25,752 nt of DNA from Clostridiales bacterium UBA7011 (lineage in GTDB: Bacteria > Bacillota > Clostridia > Oscillospirales > Butyricicoccaceae), in NCBI GenBank assembly GCA_002449635.1, contig DJXF01000007.1, positions 1 to 25,752 on the forward strand, given 5' to 3'. Within the stretch, counting starts at the first letter, position 1, and the number at the start of each line of letters is the position of its first letter. Below, in pieces: positions 1-7,109 of the stretch. The notes under the pieces were generated by a model. It did not search any database. It had not been told where the DNA came from and was given only the letters and a program-made list of their open reading frames with translations. A program made the position numbers and the translations under genes.

Positions 1-83
1 TACCCAAGTGGTGAAGGGGCTCCCCTGCTAAGGGAGTAGGGCGCGAAAGTGTCGCGAGGGTTCAAATCCCTCTTTCTCCGCCA
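1..83 (+). tRNA. tRNA-Ser(GCT), 5' end outside the window
   Basis: This is the 3' part of a serine tRNA. The anticodon stem CTCCC (20-24) pairs with GGGAG (32-36), and the loop between them carries anticodon GCT at 27-29, which reads AGC/AGU codons. An extended variable arm typical of class II tRNAs follows. The T arm (GAGGG, TTCAAAT, CCCTC) spans 56-72. The 3' acceptor strand is at 73-79, with discriminator G80 and an encoded CCA at 81-83. The 5' acceptor strand and first bases of the D arm lie before position 1. Confidence 0.95.
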
Positions 84-89
84 TAAATA

Positions 90-124
90 AGACCGTTGAA
101 TCGTTGTGATTCAGCGGTCTTTTT
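90..124 (+). terminator. Rho-independent terminator after tRNA-Ser
   Basis: A 13-bp stem (90-102 with 108-120, one G-U pair) around a 5-nt loop is followed by a run of T. It sits six bases after the tRNA CCA end and should end the tRNA transcript. Confidence 0.9.
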
Positions 125-155
125 GCAGTTTTTGGCAGGAATGCCTGCCGTGCGG

Positions 156-1046
156 TCAATCGGATACGGCAGCATTCTGCAGTTCTGCGAGATATGCCGA
201 TGCCGCTTTGGAGAATACCGGGCAGCGCTTCCATGCGATGCACATGCCGGAGGTCTTTTTCGGAGAGAGCGGCCGAAACACGAGGTCACTGTTTCCGCTG
301 GTGTTGATGATGCGGTCGAGCCCGATGGCAATTCCCAGGTGATCCCGAACCATGATCGACGCATTATACAGAAGGCTGTATGTGGCGGTTATGTTGAGTT
401 CATCCATTGCTTTTCCGGTAAAATCCGTCAGCAGGTCAGAGCGGAGCATCTCATTGCTTACAATCAGCGGCTGCGCACAGATGTCCTCTGCGGTCAACAC
501 ATCTTTTTCTGCGAGCGGATGATGTTCGGGCAAAAGGATTCCCCACACTTCCTCTGCGGGCAGATGAATCACGCTGTATTTTCGTTCGTCCATTTCCGAC
601 AGGGAGACGATGAGCGCGAAGTCAATCAGGCCTTTGTTTAACCGTTCCAATACATCCGCGGTGTTTCCGCTGGAGATGTGAAAATGAACATTCGGATGGG
701 CAAGCTTCAGGCGATAGGCTGCTTCTGTGAGATAATGAACGCTCTCGGCCTCTCCGGCGCCGATGTAAACGTCACCGGAGACCGCGCCGTCAGAACCGGC
801 CAGTTCACTTCTGGTTTTTTCCATCAGGGCAATCATCTCTTCTGCCCGCCTTCGGAAAAACTGTCCGTCCTCCGTCAGGGAAATGCCGCGGCTTTCGCGG
901 ATGATGAGCTTCTTCCCCAGCTCTTTTTCCAATTCTTTCATTTGCCTTGACAGGGCAGGCTGGGAGATATGCAGGGAATTTGCGGCGGCTGTGATGCTCT
1001 CCTCCCTGGCAATGGCAAGGAACGATTCGAGTACCCGAAGATCCAT
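156..1046 (-). CDS. LysR family transcriptional regulator
   Basis: This 296-residue protein has the usual LysR length and layout. The N-terminal winged helix-turn-helix covers about residues 1-60, with the recognition-helix pattern SISQPALSR-like (HISQPALSRQM) near 26-36. The effector-binding domain, in two lobes, runs from about residue 90 to the end. The start at 1046 has a GGAGG site seven to eight bases upstream. The gene is divergent from the dehydrogenase operon at 1184-3093, which is the classic arrangement for a LysR protein controlling its neighbour in response to a pathway metabolite. The inducer cannot be read from the sequence. No strong terminator is seen in its own direction; the tRNA terminator stem downstream has only a weak T-run on this strand. 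Confidence 0.92.
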   Translation of the reverse strand: MDLRVLESFLAIAREESITAAANSLHISQPALSRQMKELEKELGKKLIIRESRGISLTEDGQFFRRRAEEMIALMEKTRSELAGSDGAVSGDVYIGAGEAESVHYLTEAAYRLKLAHPNVHFHISSGNTADVLERLNKGLIDFALIVSLSEMDERKYSVIHLPAEEVWGILLPEHHPLAEKDVLTAEDICAQPLIVSNEMLRSDLLTDFTGKAMDELNITATYSLLYNASIMVRDHLGIAIGLDRIINTSGNSDLVFRPLSPKKTSGMCIAWKRCPVFSKAASAYLAELQNAAVSD

Positions 1047-1078
1047 AGGGAAACCTCCACATCATATTCAAAAAATAA

Positions 1079-1132
1079 ATAACAGGATATGCAATATAAA
1101 TATTTGTTATCTTTGATTATATCTGATATAGT
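1079..1132 (+). promoter_or_regulatory. Promoter and possible LysR operator for the SDR operon
   Basis: A sigma-A type promoter reads TTGTTA (1104-1109), 17 bases, TATAGT (1127-1132). It lies 51 bases before the dehydrogenase start codon. Two symmetric elements overlap it: ATAACA (1079-1084) with TGTTAT (1105-1110), and the short palindrome ATATC-T-GATAT (1119-1129) next to the -10. Such dyads are plausible LysR contact sites, but that role is inference. No convincing -35/-10 pair for the LysR gene itself was found. Confidence 0.6.
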
Positions 1133-1183
1133 GGTAACTGTAAACAGGCAGAACAGAAAAGGCGATACAGGAGGACGATTCAG

Positions 1184-1954
1184 ATGGATGCAAAAATGCT
1201 GGATGGAAAAGTAGCGATTATTTCCGGCGCGAGCTATGGCATGGGCAAAACGATGGCAGAGCTTTTCTGCGAAGAGGGCGCAAAGGTCGTTCTGACCGCA
1301 CGCGGCAGGGAAAAGCTGGATGCGGCAGTCAAAGAATTGACCGACAAAGGATATGAGGCAATCGGCATTGTGGCGGACAGTGAGAAGCTCGACGATGTCA
1401 AACATGTCATCGACACCGCGGTAAAAACCTATGGCGATCTGGATATCGTCATCAACAATGCGGGAATCGGCGAACAGACGATCATCGACGAGACCACCGA
1501 TGAGTGGGCGGAGCATGTCTACAATACCAATGTCATGGGTCCGCTCCGTTATATCAGAGAGTCGCTGAAGGTGTTTTTGCCGAAGAACGAGGGATGTATT
1601 ATCAATATCTCCTCCGTCAACGGAGAGCGTCCGTTCTGCGGAGCGGCGTATACCTCCTCAAAGGGAGCGATTAACACACTGACAAAGAATGTTGCAATGC
1701 GGCTGATTGATACCAATATCCGCATCAATGCGGTTGCGCCGGGCGCGACGGTGACACCGGCGCATCTCCAGAACAAAGCAGGCGAGCAGCCGGGCGGCAG
1801 CAAAATGCTCGGATACAGCGGACATTATGTCTATTTCCCGGGCCCCGAATGCGATCCGATGGATCAGGCGTATGCCTGCCTGTACCTCGCCTCCAAAATG
1901 GGCGTCCATGTCAAGGGACAGGTGCTTCAGGTGTGCAACGGCGCGTTTCTGTAA
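1184..1954 (+). CDS. Short-chain dehydrogenase/reductase (SDR)
   Basis: This is a 256-residue classical SDR, an NAD(P)-dependent alcohol/ketone oxidoreductase expected in the cytoplasm. The cofactor-binding glycine motif SGASYGMG is at residues 14-21 (Ser replaces the usual Thr). NNAG is at 91-94, Asn115 and Ser143/144 precede the active site, and the catalytic Tyr156-x-x-x-Lys160 lies in YTSSK. A PG pair follows at 186-187. The start has an AGGAGG site nine bases upstream. Residues about 195-225 form the variable substrate lid, so the substrate is not predictable. The gene leads an operon with a lipoprotein and an iron-sulfur flavoprotein, divergent from a LysR regulator. Confidence 0.93.
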   Translation: MDAKMLDGKVAIISGASYGMGKTMAELFCEEGAKVVLTARGREKLDAAVKELTDKGYEAIGIVADSEKLDDVKHVIDTAVKTYGDLDIVINNAGIGEQTIIDETTDEWAEHVYNTNVMGPLRYIRESLKVFLPKNEGCIINISSVNGERPFCGAAYTSSKGAINTLTKNVAMRLIDTNIRINAVAPGATVTPAHLQNKAGEQPGGSKMLGYSGHYVYFPGPECDPMDQAYACLYLASKMGVHVKGQVLQVCNGAFL

Positions 1955-2042
1955 GAATGCGCCAGCCGGCACAACAGTCCGGATGAGCCGACGGCGTTCA
2001 CACCCGGGCATAGGAGAAAAACCTGCGATGGAGGGAAAGAGA

Positions 2043-2573
2043 ATGAAAAAATTCCGGATCGGTGCCCTGCTGCTTGGTCTGATGTGCTGTTTGACGGCAT
2101 GCGGCGCGGCAGCTCCGTCCCCCGCAGATGAGCCGGCCCGTGAGGACAAAGCGCAGGCTCAGACAGAAGAGCCGGCATCCGACCGCACGGAGATGCAGGA
2201 GGAACAGATGCTGAAAATAGAGGTCAATGGCCATATACTGTATGCGGCGTTCGAGGACAACTCTTCCGCTGCTGCACTGAAGGAAAAGCTGAAAGACGGC
2301 GCCGTGACACTGGAGCTGCACGATTATGGCAGCTTCGAAAAAGTCGGTGAGCTCCCGTGGAAGCTGCCGAAAAATGATACGCAGATTACCACACAGGCGG
2401 GCGATGTCATTTTGTATCAGGGCGATCAGATCACCATTTATTATGATGTGAATTCCTGGAATTTTACCCGCATGGCAAAAATACAGGACATCACGCAGGA
2501 TGAATTAAAGCAGATTCTGGGCGACGGAAATGTGACAGTGGTACTGTCGACAGGGACAAAAGCAGGAGAATAA
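2043..2573 (+). CDS. Lipoprotein with cyclophilin-like domain
   Basis: This 176-residue protein is probably exported and lipid-anchored. A basic start and hydrophobic stretch (residues 1-17) lead into lipobox LTAC with lipidated Cys20. A low-complexity Ala/Glu/Pro linker spans about 21-55. From about residue 57 to 171 the sequence resembles the cyclophilin-like fold family (compact beta-barrel; pattern IxVNGH-LYA-F near 59-70, then LPWKLP and GDVILYQGDQI at 120-130). This family shares the cyclophilin fold but is not known to be a proline isomerase. I chose the start at 2043 because GAGGG lies seven bases upstream and the signal peptide begins there; an in-frame ATG at 2028 is possible. The stop is one base from the next gene's start, so the two are translationally linked. 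Confidence 0.8.
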   Translation: MKKFRIGALLLGLMCCLTACGAAAPSPADEPAREDKAQAQTEEPASDRTEMQEEQMLKIEVNGHILYAAFEDNSSAAALKEKLKDGAVTLELHDYGSFEKVGELPWKLPKNDTQITTQAGDVILYQGDQITIYYDVNSWNFTRMAKIQDITQDELKQILGDGNVTVVLSTGTKAGE

Positions 2574-2574
2574 C

Positions 2575-3093
2575 ATGAAGATACTGGTATTAAACGGAAG
2601 CCCGCATAAGGACGGCGCGACATCGGATATGCTGTCCGCGTTTGAACGCGGTGCGGCAGAGGCCGGACACACGGTAACGGTTGTGCCGGTCGCACACAAA
2701 AGGATAAACGGCTGCATGGCCTGCGAATACTGCCACGAGAAGGAACCGGGCGTCTGCGCGCAGAAGGATGATATGCAGGAGCTTTATCCGGAATTTCTTT
2801 CCGCGGATATGATCGTGTTTGCCTCCCCGATTTATTACTTTACCCTCTCGGCGCAGCTGCAGGCTGTGATTCACCGCACCTATGCCTTCGGTATCCCGAA
2901 GAATGTCAAAAAGGTTGCGCTGGTTCTGAGCTCCGGCAGTAAATATGTCTATGGAGCAGCCATCACGCAGTATTTCCAGTCCATTGTGGAATACTGGGGC
3001 GTGGAAAACGCCGGAATCTTTACGGCAAACGGCAGACAGAACAAATCCGAAAAAAAGAGAAAAGAGCTGTATCAATTCGGAAAATCGCTGTAA
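2575..3093 (+). CDS. Iron-sulfur flavoprotein (NADPH-dependent FMN reductase family)
   Basis: This 172-residue protein has a flavodoxin-like fold. The N-terminal strand and FMN phosphate loop read LNGSPHKDGATSDM (residues 6-19). A cysteine cluster C47-x2-C50-x2-C53-x7-C61 matches the compact CX2CX2CX4-7C motif of the Isf family, so a [4Fe-4S] cluster beside FMN is likely. The ASPIYYFTLSAQLQ segment (about 84-97) is the conserved second flavin loop. It would carry electrons between reduced carriers and small acceptors in the cytoplasm. It starts one base after the lipoprotein gene, with AGGAG upstream, and is followed by a terminator, closing the operon. Confidence 0.87.
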   Translation: MKILVLNGSPHKDGATSDMLSAFERGAAEAGHTVTVVPVAHKRINGCMACEYCHEKEPGVCAQKDDMQELYPEFLSADMIVFASPIYYFTLSAQLQAVIHRTYAFGIPKNVKKVALVLSSGSKYVYGAAITQYFQSIVEYWGVENAGIFTANGRQNKSEKKRKELYQFGKSL

Positions 3094-3121
3094 GCAAAAG
3101 AAAACCGCGGGATAAAAAGAG

Positions 3122-3160
3122 AATCCTCCCTGTGCACACACTGCGCAAGGAGGATTTTTC
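3122..3160 (+). terminator. Terminator after the redox operon
   Basis: AATCCTCC (3122-3129) pairs with GGAGGATT (3149-3156), with further pairing in the loop, then TTT. On the other strand the T-run is weaker, but the stem may also serve the convergent gene ending at 3193. Confidence 0.8.
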
Positions 3161-3192
3161 GTGTTTTTGGTGTGGGGAATAAACAGGAATGC

Positions 3193-4443
3193 TTATTCGA
3201 GAATCCCGTATTTTCGCATCAGTTCGATGCGCTGAGAACCGATTTGGATGCTCTCTCCGGCATTGTTCCCGGTGCTGTTGTGCGTCTCCTTTCGGTATTT
3301 CCATATGCGATCCGCCCAGGCGACGGGGAGCAGAAAGGCGTGCTTTTTCAGATAGGGATAGCGTCCCTCGAGTTTTTTCGCAGAGGGAAAAACTGTCTTT
3401 AAGACATGGGACGATCCGGCTTTTTCCCCTCTTTTCTGTGCGGAAACGGCATTTAATGTGATGTTGCTGCTGTGCAGCCGGCTCATACTTGAGCTTCCGT
3501 AGACACCGCCGGAGAGCAGATCCTCCAGCATGGGGATTTCATCCACCTGCATGCTGTACCATTCCGGCGGACAGCAGGCCTTTTTCGGATCAAAAACCAG
3601 ATACGTTTCCCCAATGTGCAGCAGAGCCGCAGTGAAGCGGTCGGCACGGATCGCCTGACAATTCCTCACGACCTGCGGCCAGTCGATTTGGCTGCCGTAT
3701 TGATTGGCATACATCACGATATCACATACCTGCCGGATGCCGAAGCCGCTGTGAAGAAAATGCTTGAACGCATGGCAGATCAGATAAAAGAAATGATCGG
3801 TATGGGACATGGTCGGTATGGATATGCCGTCGAGGGAAATAGAAATTGCCTGTGCATGCGCACACGCAAAAAACCGATTGAGATCACCGTAGGCATCTGA
3901 ATCGGGCGGAAACAGGCTTTTGTGCAGCTCGATACGCAGCATGCTGTTCGGTTTCTGGTAGGTCACTTCATGCTCGGCCGAAGGATCCTGCGCCGGATCG
4001 GCCGGCTGCATACCAAAGGAGCGGAGCGCCTCGTGACAGCGTGGGAACTGTTCCGGCGGCAGAAAAATGTCTTCATCGCCGGACATGCGGCTGTCAGGCG
4101 CCGGATAGAGACTGCGGCAGATGATGCCTTTGACGACGAGAGGCGTCACATCAGCCTGACGCAGGTGCTGCAGCAGGCGGAACAGCTCATGCGTGCGCAT
4201 GGTCTGCGCCATAACAGAGCGAATGACCTGCTGCTTTATTCCGCTCATCTGTGCGGGGTCCGCCGTGCCTGCGGATGGACAGCGATACACAGCCTCATAA
4301 ATCATCGGCAGGACATGCTGTGCATCGGCGAGGGAAAACAGAGCCTCCCAGTCCCGGGCGGAGAGCTTTTGTTCCCAGCAGACTGGTTCTCCCTGCAGAG
4401 AAGCCCGGAGCGCATCCAGAAAAAGCAGTTCATGTTGTGTCAT
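3193..4443 (-). CDS. Nucleotidyltransferase-like protein (NTP_transf_5-type)
   Basis: This is a 416-residue protein with no signal or membrane segment. The central block VVKGIICRSLYP (residues 103-114), R119, and the acidic patch SGDEDIFLP (121-129) followed by IELHKSLF (about 170-180) match the pattern of uncharacterised nucleotidyltransferases (Pfam NTP_transf_5), in which K-G, R and D-x-D residues build the active site. Family members occur near polysaccharide and peptide-modification genes, but their substrates are unknown. The start has a G-rich site (GGGGGG) just upstream. It has its own candidate promoter inside the 3' end of the previous gene, so it could be expressed alone or with the GTPase operon. 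The C-terminal 100 residues are polar and basic and not recognised. Confidence 0.7.
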   Translation of the reverse strand: MTQHELLFLDALRASLQGEPVCWEQKLSARDWEALFSLADAQHVLPMIYEAVYRCPSAGTADPAQMSGIKQQVIRSVMAQTMRTHELFRLLQHLRQADVTPLVVKGIICRSLYPAPDSRMSGDEDIFLPPEQFPRCHEALRSFGMQPADPAQDPSAEHEVTYQKPNSMLRIELHKSLFPPDSDAYGDLNRFFACAHAQAISISLDGISIPTMSHTDHFFYLICHAFKHFLHSGFGIRQVCDIVMYANQYGSQIDWPQVVRNCQAIRADRFTAALLHIGETYLVFDPKKACCPPEWYSMQVDEIPMLEDLLSGGVYGSSSMSRLHSSNITLNAVSAQKRGEKAGSSHVLKTVFPSAKKLEGRYPYLKKHAFLLPVAWADRIWKYRKETHNSTGNNAGESIQIGSQRIELMRKYGILE

Positions 4444-4512
4444 CCGTTTCCCCCCTCATCAGTCAGGCTGCCGAAAGGATACCACCTGATGAAAAAATCA
4501 TGATTTTTTTAT

Positions 4513-4541
4513 ATTTTATCACAACATACCGCCTGTGTCAC
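4513..4541 (-). promoter_or_regulatory. Candidate promoter for the nucleotidyltransferase gene
   Basis: On the minus strand GTGACA (4541-4536), 17 bases, TAAAAT (4518-4513), preceded by TG one base before the -10. It overlaps the stop codon of the upstream gene and lies about 70 bases before the start at 4443. An AT-rich 18-base perfect palindrome (4492-4509) sits just downstream, in the expected leader. Confidence 0.5.
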
Positions 4542-5263
4542 GCTTCACTCCCGGACAGTCCTGCCTGTGTCAGCGTGCTGTTCACGCGCCGGACAAAGGT
4601 GTCCCAGTCGGAGGTCTCCTCCAGCGCGCCGAAGCGGAGCTTGTGCTCGCCCTGTACCAGATGCCATCTGCGCGTGAGAACGGGCGGGACCAGATGAATT
4701 TCCTCCCCGGGCTCTGTTCGCACCGCTTCGGTCTCCGCGGCGGACAATGCCGGCGTGTGCGCCTGTGCATCCTGCGGGGGCTCCAGCCGATACCAGCGAA
4801 TGCCGTCGTCATGATAGTGAGACGGGTCGAGACGGGTAAAACCGACAGAATACGGATGCATCTGCCGTGCGGCATCGCGTTCCAGCTGAAGTGCGGCCGC
4901 GCGCAGGGCACGGCTGTGCCGTTCCAGCCACGCATCTGCCTGTGACGCCTGGTCGATGGGAAAACGCAGCATACCGGCGGGCGGCTGCAGAACAGTACCC
5001 AGCAAGGAGGGCAGATACAGCCAAATCCACGATTCGATCTGCTTTTTGAAGGCGTAGCCGGAAAGCTGCCACGTGCCGCTTCGGTCGGGCGCGCAGCGCA
5101 CCAGCACAGAGCAGGCGGAGACACAGAGAAAAAACACATCGCCGTCCCCGCCGAAGTGACGGGCGCGTGCGAGCAGACAGCACAGGCCTTCGTGCTCCTC
5201 CGCGGTCAGCAGACGGTGTCGTTCTGCCGGGTCAAGTACAAACGGATAGCCGGTCAATGTCAT
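4538..5263 (-). CDS. Unrecognised protein, last gene of the GTPase operon
   Basis: This 241-residue protein has no family I recognise and no signal peptide. What can be seen: a short hydrophobic strand FFLCVSACSVLVR (residues 44-56), then W-I-W-L-Y-L-P-S-L-L (79-88), then an Arg/Ala-rich probable helix (about 115-135) and a polar C-terminal half ending in a likely short helix. The two hydrophobic blocks resemble equivalent blocks in the preceding gene's product, which suggests distant relatedness. The ATG overlaps the upstream TGA by four bases, and GGAGG sits six bases before the start, so translation is coupled. It is the promoter-distal member of the operon that also encodes the GTPase and the YARHG membrane protein. 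Confidence 0.75.
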   Translation of the reverse strand: MTLTGYPFVLDPAERHRLLTAEEHEGLCCLLARARHFGGDGDVFFLCVSACSVLVRCAPDRSGTWQLSGYAFKKQIESWIWLYLPSLLGTVLQPPAGMLRFPIDQASQADAWLERHSRALRAAALQLERDAARQMHPYSVGFTRLDPSHYHDDGIRWYRLEPPQDAQAHTPALSAAETEAVRTEPGEEIHLVPPVLTRRWHLVQGEHKLRFGALEETSDWDTFVRRVNSTLTQAGLSGSEA

Positions 5264-6048
5264 AGGTTTCCTCCTTCTCCGGAAGCTGCGTTGCCGTACT
5301 GCCAGCCGTCCGCCTCCAGCGTCTGGCGCACCGCGGCGGCAGCGGCATTCAGCTCGGATAACTTCCAGCCCTTTTCAGCGCGAGCAATCTCTGCACTGTG
5401 CAAAAGGGGGAACGGGGAAGAATTGCCCGCGCTCACCGCCTCCACAAAGGCGGTTTTTTGCCTGCGGCTGATGTGCAGGCGCATCGTATAGCGGCGTCGC
5501 TCCTGCGGCAGCCATTGCTTCCGGCCCCGGGCGGAAAGCGGCTGTGACGGATGCAGACCGTTCGCATCATAGGTGAAGGAAACCGGCATATCCGCGGCAT
5601 AAATGGTCTGTTTCAGCGCCTCTTTGCGGCTGTCTTTGGCGCTGAGAGCGGCAAAGTCGTCCAGCACACGGGAAATCGGAATGGGGACGGGCGCGTCATT
5701 TTTGACCAATACGCCGTACAGAGAGGGAGACGAAAAAAAGCCGGGGAGAAGGAACGGCAGGCACAGCCAGAACGGGCGGATATCCGCCGCGGGGCAGTAA
5801 ATGCCCTCCAGCGATGCGATGGGCCGCGCAAAGGCATCGCGGCTGCCGCTGTCCACAGCGCGCAGCAGAACGGCATCCGTGTCACCGAGGAAAAAATGCA
5901 ACACACCGTCGGATGAACCCTGCTGCATGGCCTGCAGCTGCTGCTGCACGAAACCGCGCACCGCTTCGGTGCTGTCCGGCGGAAGCGGGAACAGATAATG
6001 GTAATCCTTTGCCCGCGTGCGGCTGAACAGCACAATCTCCGGCTTCAT
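5260..6048 (-). CDS. Unrecognised protein encoded next to the GTPase
   Basis: This is a 262-residue protein with no signal peptide and no known family. Visible blocks are VLFSRTRAKDYHYLFPLP (residues 6-23), FFLGDTDAVLLR (52-63), ARPIASLEGIYC (74-85) and FWLCLPFLLPGFF (93-105), followed by a basic region RGRKQWLPQERRRY (174-187) and an amphipathic Ala-rich C-terminal helix (about 228-248). The hydrophobic block at 93-105 is too short and broken to be a sure membrane helix. I chose the start at 6048 because GGGAGG lies eight to nine bases before it, although the frame is open to 6072. It begins 24 bases after the GTPase stop and overlaps the next gene by four bases. Partner or adaptor of the GTPase is an inference from gene order. 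Confidence 0.75.
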   Translation of the reverse strand: MKPEIVLFSRTRAKDYHYLFPLPPDSTEAVRGFVQQQLQAMQQGSSDGVLHFFLGDTDAVLLRAVDSGSRDAFARPIASLEGIYCPAADIRPFWLCLPFLLPGFFSSPSLYGVLVKNDAPVPIPISRVLDDFAALSAKDSRKEALKQTIYAADMPVSFTYDANGLHPSQPLSARGRKQWLPQERRRYTMRLHISRRQKTAFVEAVSAGNSSPFPLLHSAEIARAEKGWKLSELNAAAAAVRQTLEADGWQYGNAASGEGGNL

Positions 6049-6072
6049 AAAAAAACCCCTCCCTTGTTGCAA

Positions 6073-7098
6073 TCAGATTTCAAACAGCTGTGTGCCCGCG
6101 AGCGGGTCGAGGATAGAATGCAGATTGGCGGAATACAGCCGGTACAGCTCAAACTGCTCGGATTCCTGCGCGGAAAGCCGGCTGAGAATGTGCCGCCACT
6201 GCAGGCGTGAGACAACGCCTTTTTTGTGCTCCAGGCGCGCGGGAGCTGCATCGCTGCCGTCATATCCCAGACGAATGCGGTTGTCAAGCTCACTCATAAT
6301 ACCATATAAAATGGCGAGATCAAAGCCGTACGGCTGCGGCGGCGCAGTCATTTGTGCGTGATAGGTACCGTCTGCATCGCGCCACGTTTTGGAATTGCCG
6401 TCGCCGCAGGTGGAGGTGGGAACAATGGCGATTTTCCAGTTGGGCTGATTGATGCAGAAGTTTACGGTTGTGCCGAATACGCGCAGTGCGCGGTTAATCA
6501 GCCCTCGGAAGCTGTTTTCCCGCAGCTCCTTCGGAATCAGGTTGGAATCGCACTTGGTCAGCAGGAGGACAACCGTGCGCGGGCGGGAGACAAAGGCGGT
6601 GTCGCGGTCAGTTCCGAGTATTTCAAAAATTGTGTTGATTTCCCGCGCGATTTTCTGCTGTGCGACTTCCTCCCCGTCCTCTTCGGACAGAATATTGGCA
6701 TCGGCGAACAGAAGCAGGACATCGGTATCCATAATACGATGCAGCAGCCGGTCGGATTCCTCCGAGCCATCTTCCAGCATCGTCTGCAGCAGGCCGCCCG
6801 GATAATCGAGGAGCGGCAGGTCGAGCAGCGGCCAGGTCGGCACATCCGGCCGAAAGTGCCCGCCAAAGGCAAAGGGAAATTCATTTTCAATCATCGTCGG
6901 ATTGACAAAGCCTTTGTTGATGTTTGCAATGCGGTCGATTCTGCCGGAATTTCGGATGCGCTCCTCCGGCGTTGCGCCGCAGGCCGTGAGATAGTAGCTG
7001 TCACGGCGGCGCACCTTGAGCAGCTCGATAATTGCGCCAAAGGCATTGCTCTTTCCGCTGCCGCTGACCCCGATGGCAGTGACAATAATCTTGCTCAT
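6073..7098 (-). CDS. P-loop GTPase, function unknown
   Basis: This 341-residue protein carries a complete set of nucleotide-binding motifs. G1/Walker A is GVSGSGKS at residues 10-17. A G3-like DYPGG is at 98-102 after a hydrophobic strand (LLDLPLLD). A second strand DVLLLFAD is at 126-133. G4 is TKCD at 181-184 (Thr in place of the usual Asn) after VVLLL. The G5 loop may be PTST at about 232-235. The layout fits TRAFAC-type GTPases, and the size and long inserts recall the GTPases of predicted conflict systems (DO-GTPase-like), but I cannot confirm that. The start at 7098 has AGGAGG five bases upstream; a weaker ATG at 7113 overlaps the previous gene. No membrane segment is seen, so membrane contact would come through its operon partner. 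Confidence 0.8.
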   Translation of the reverse strand: MSKIIVTAIGVSGSGKSNAFGAIIELLKVRRRDSYYLTACGATPEERIRNSGRIDRIANINKGFVNPTMIENEFPFAFGGHFRPDVPTWPLLDLPLLDYPGGLLQTMLEDGSEESDRLLHRIMDTDVLLLFADANILSEEDGEEVAQQKIAREINTIFEILGTDRDTAFVSRPRTVVLLLTKCDSNLIPKELRENSFRGLINRALRVFGTTVNFCINQPNWKIAIVPTSTCGDGNSKTWRDADGTYHAQMTAPPQPYGFDLAILYGIMSELDNRIRLGYDGSDAAPARLEHKKGVVSRLQWRHILSRLSAQESEQFELYRLYSANLHSILDPLAGTQLFEI

Positions 7099-7109
7099 GT
7101 TGTCCTCCT

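Noticed and set aside
4492..4509. An 18-base perfect AT-rich palindrome considered as a terminator
   Set aside because: It has no loop and only A-T rich arms, so the hairpin would be weak, and it lies downstream of a candidate promoter rather than at a convincing transcript end. It might be a protein-binding site, but nothing supports this.
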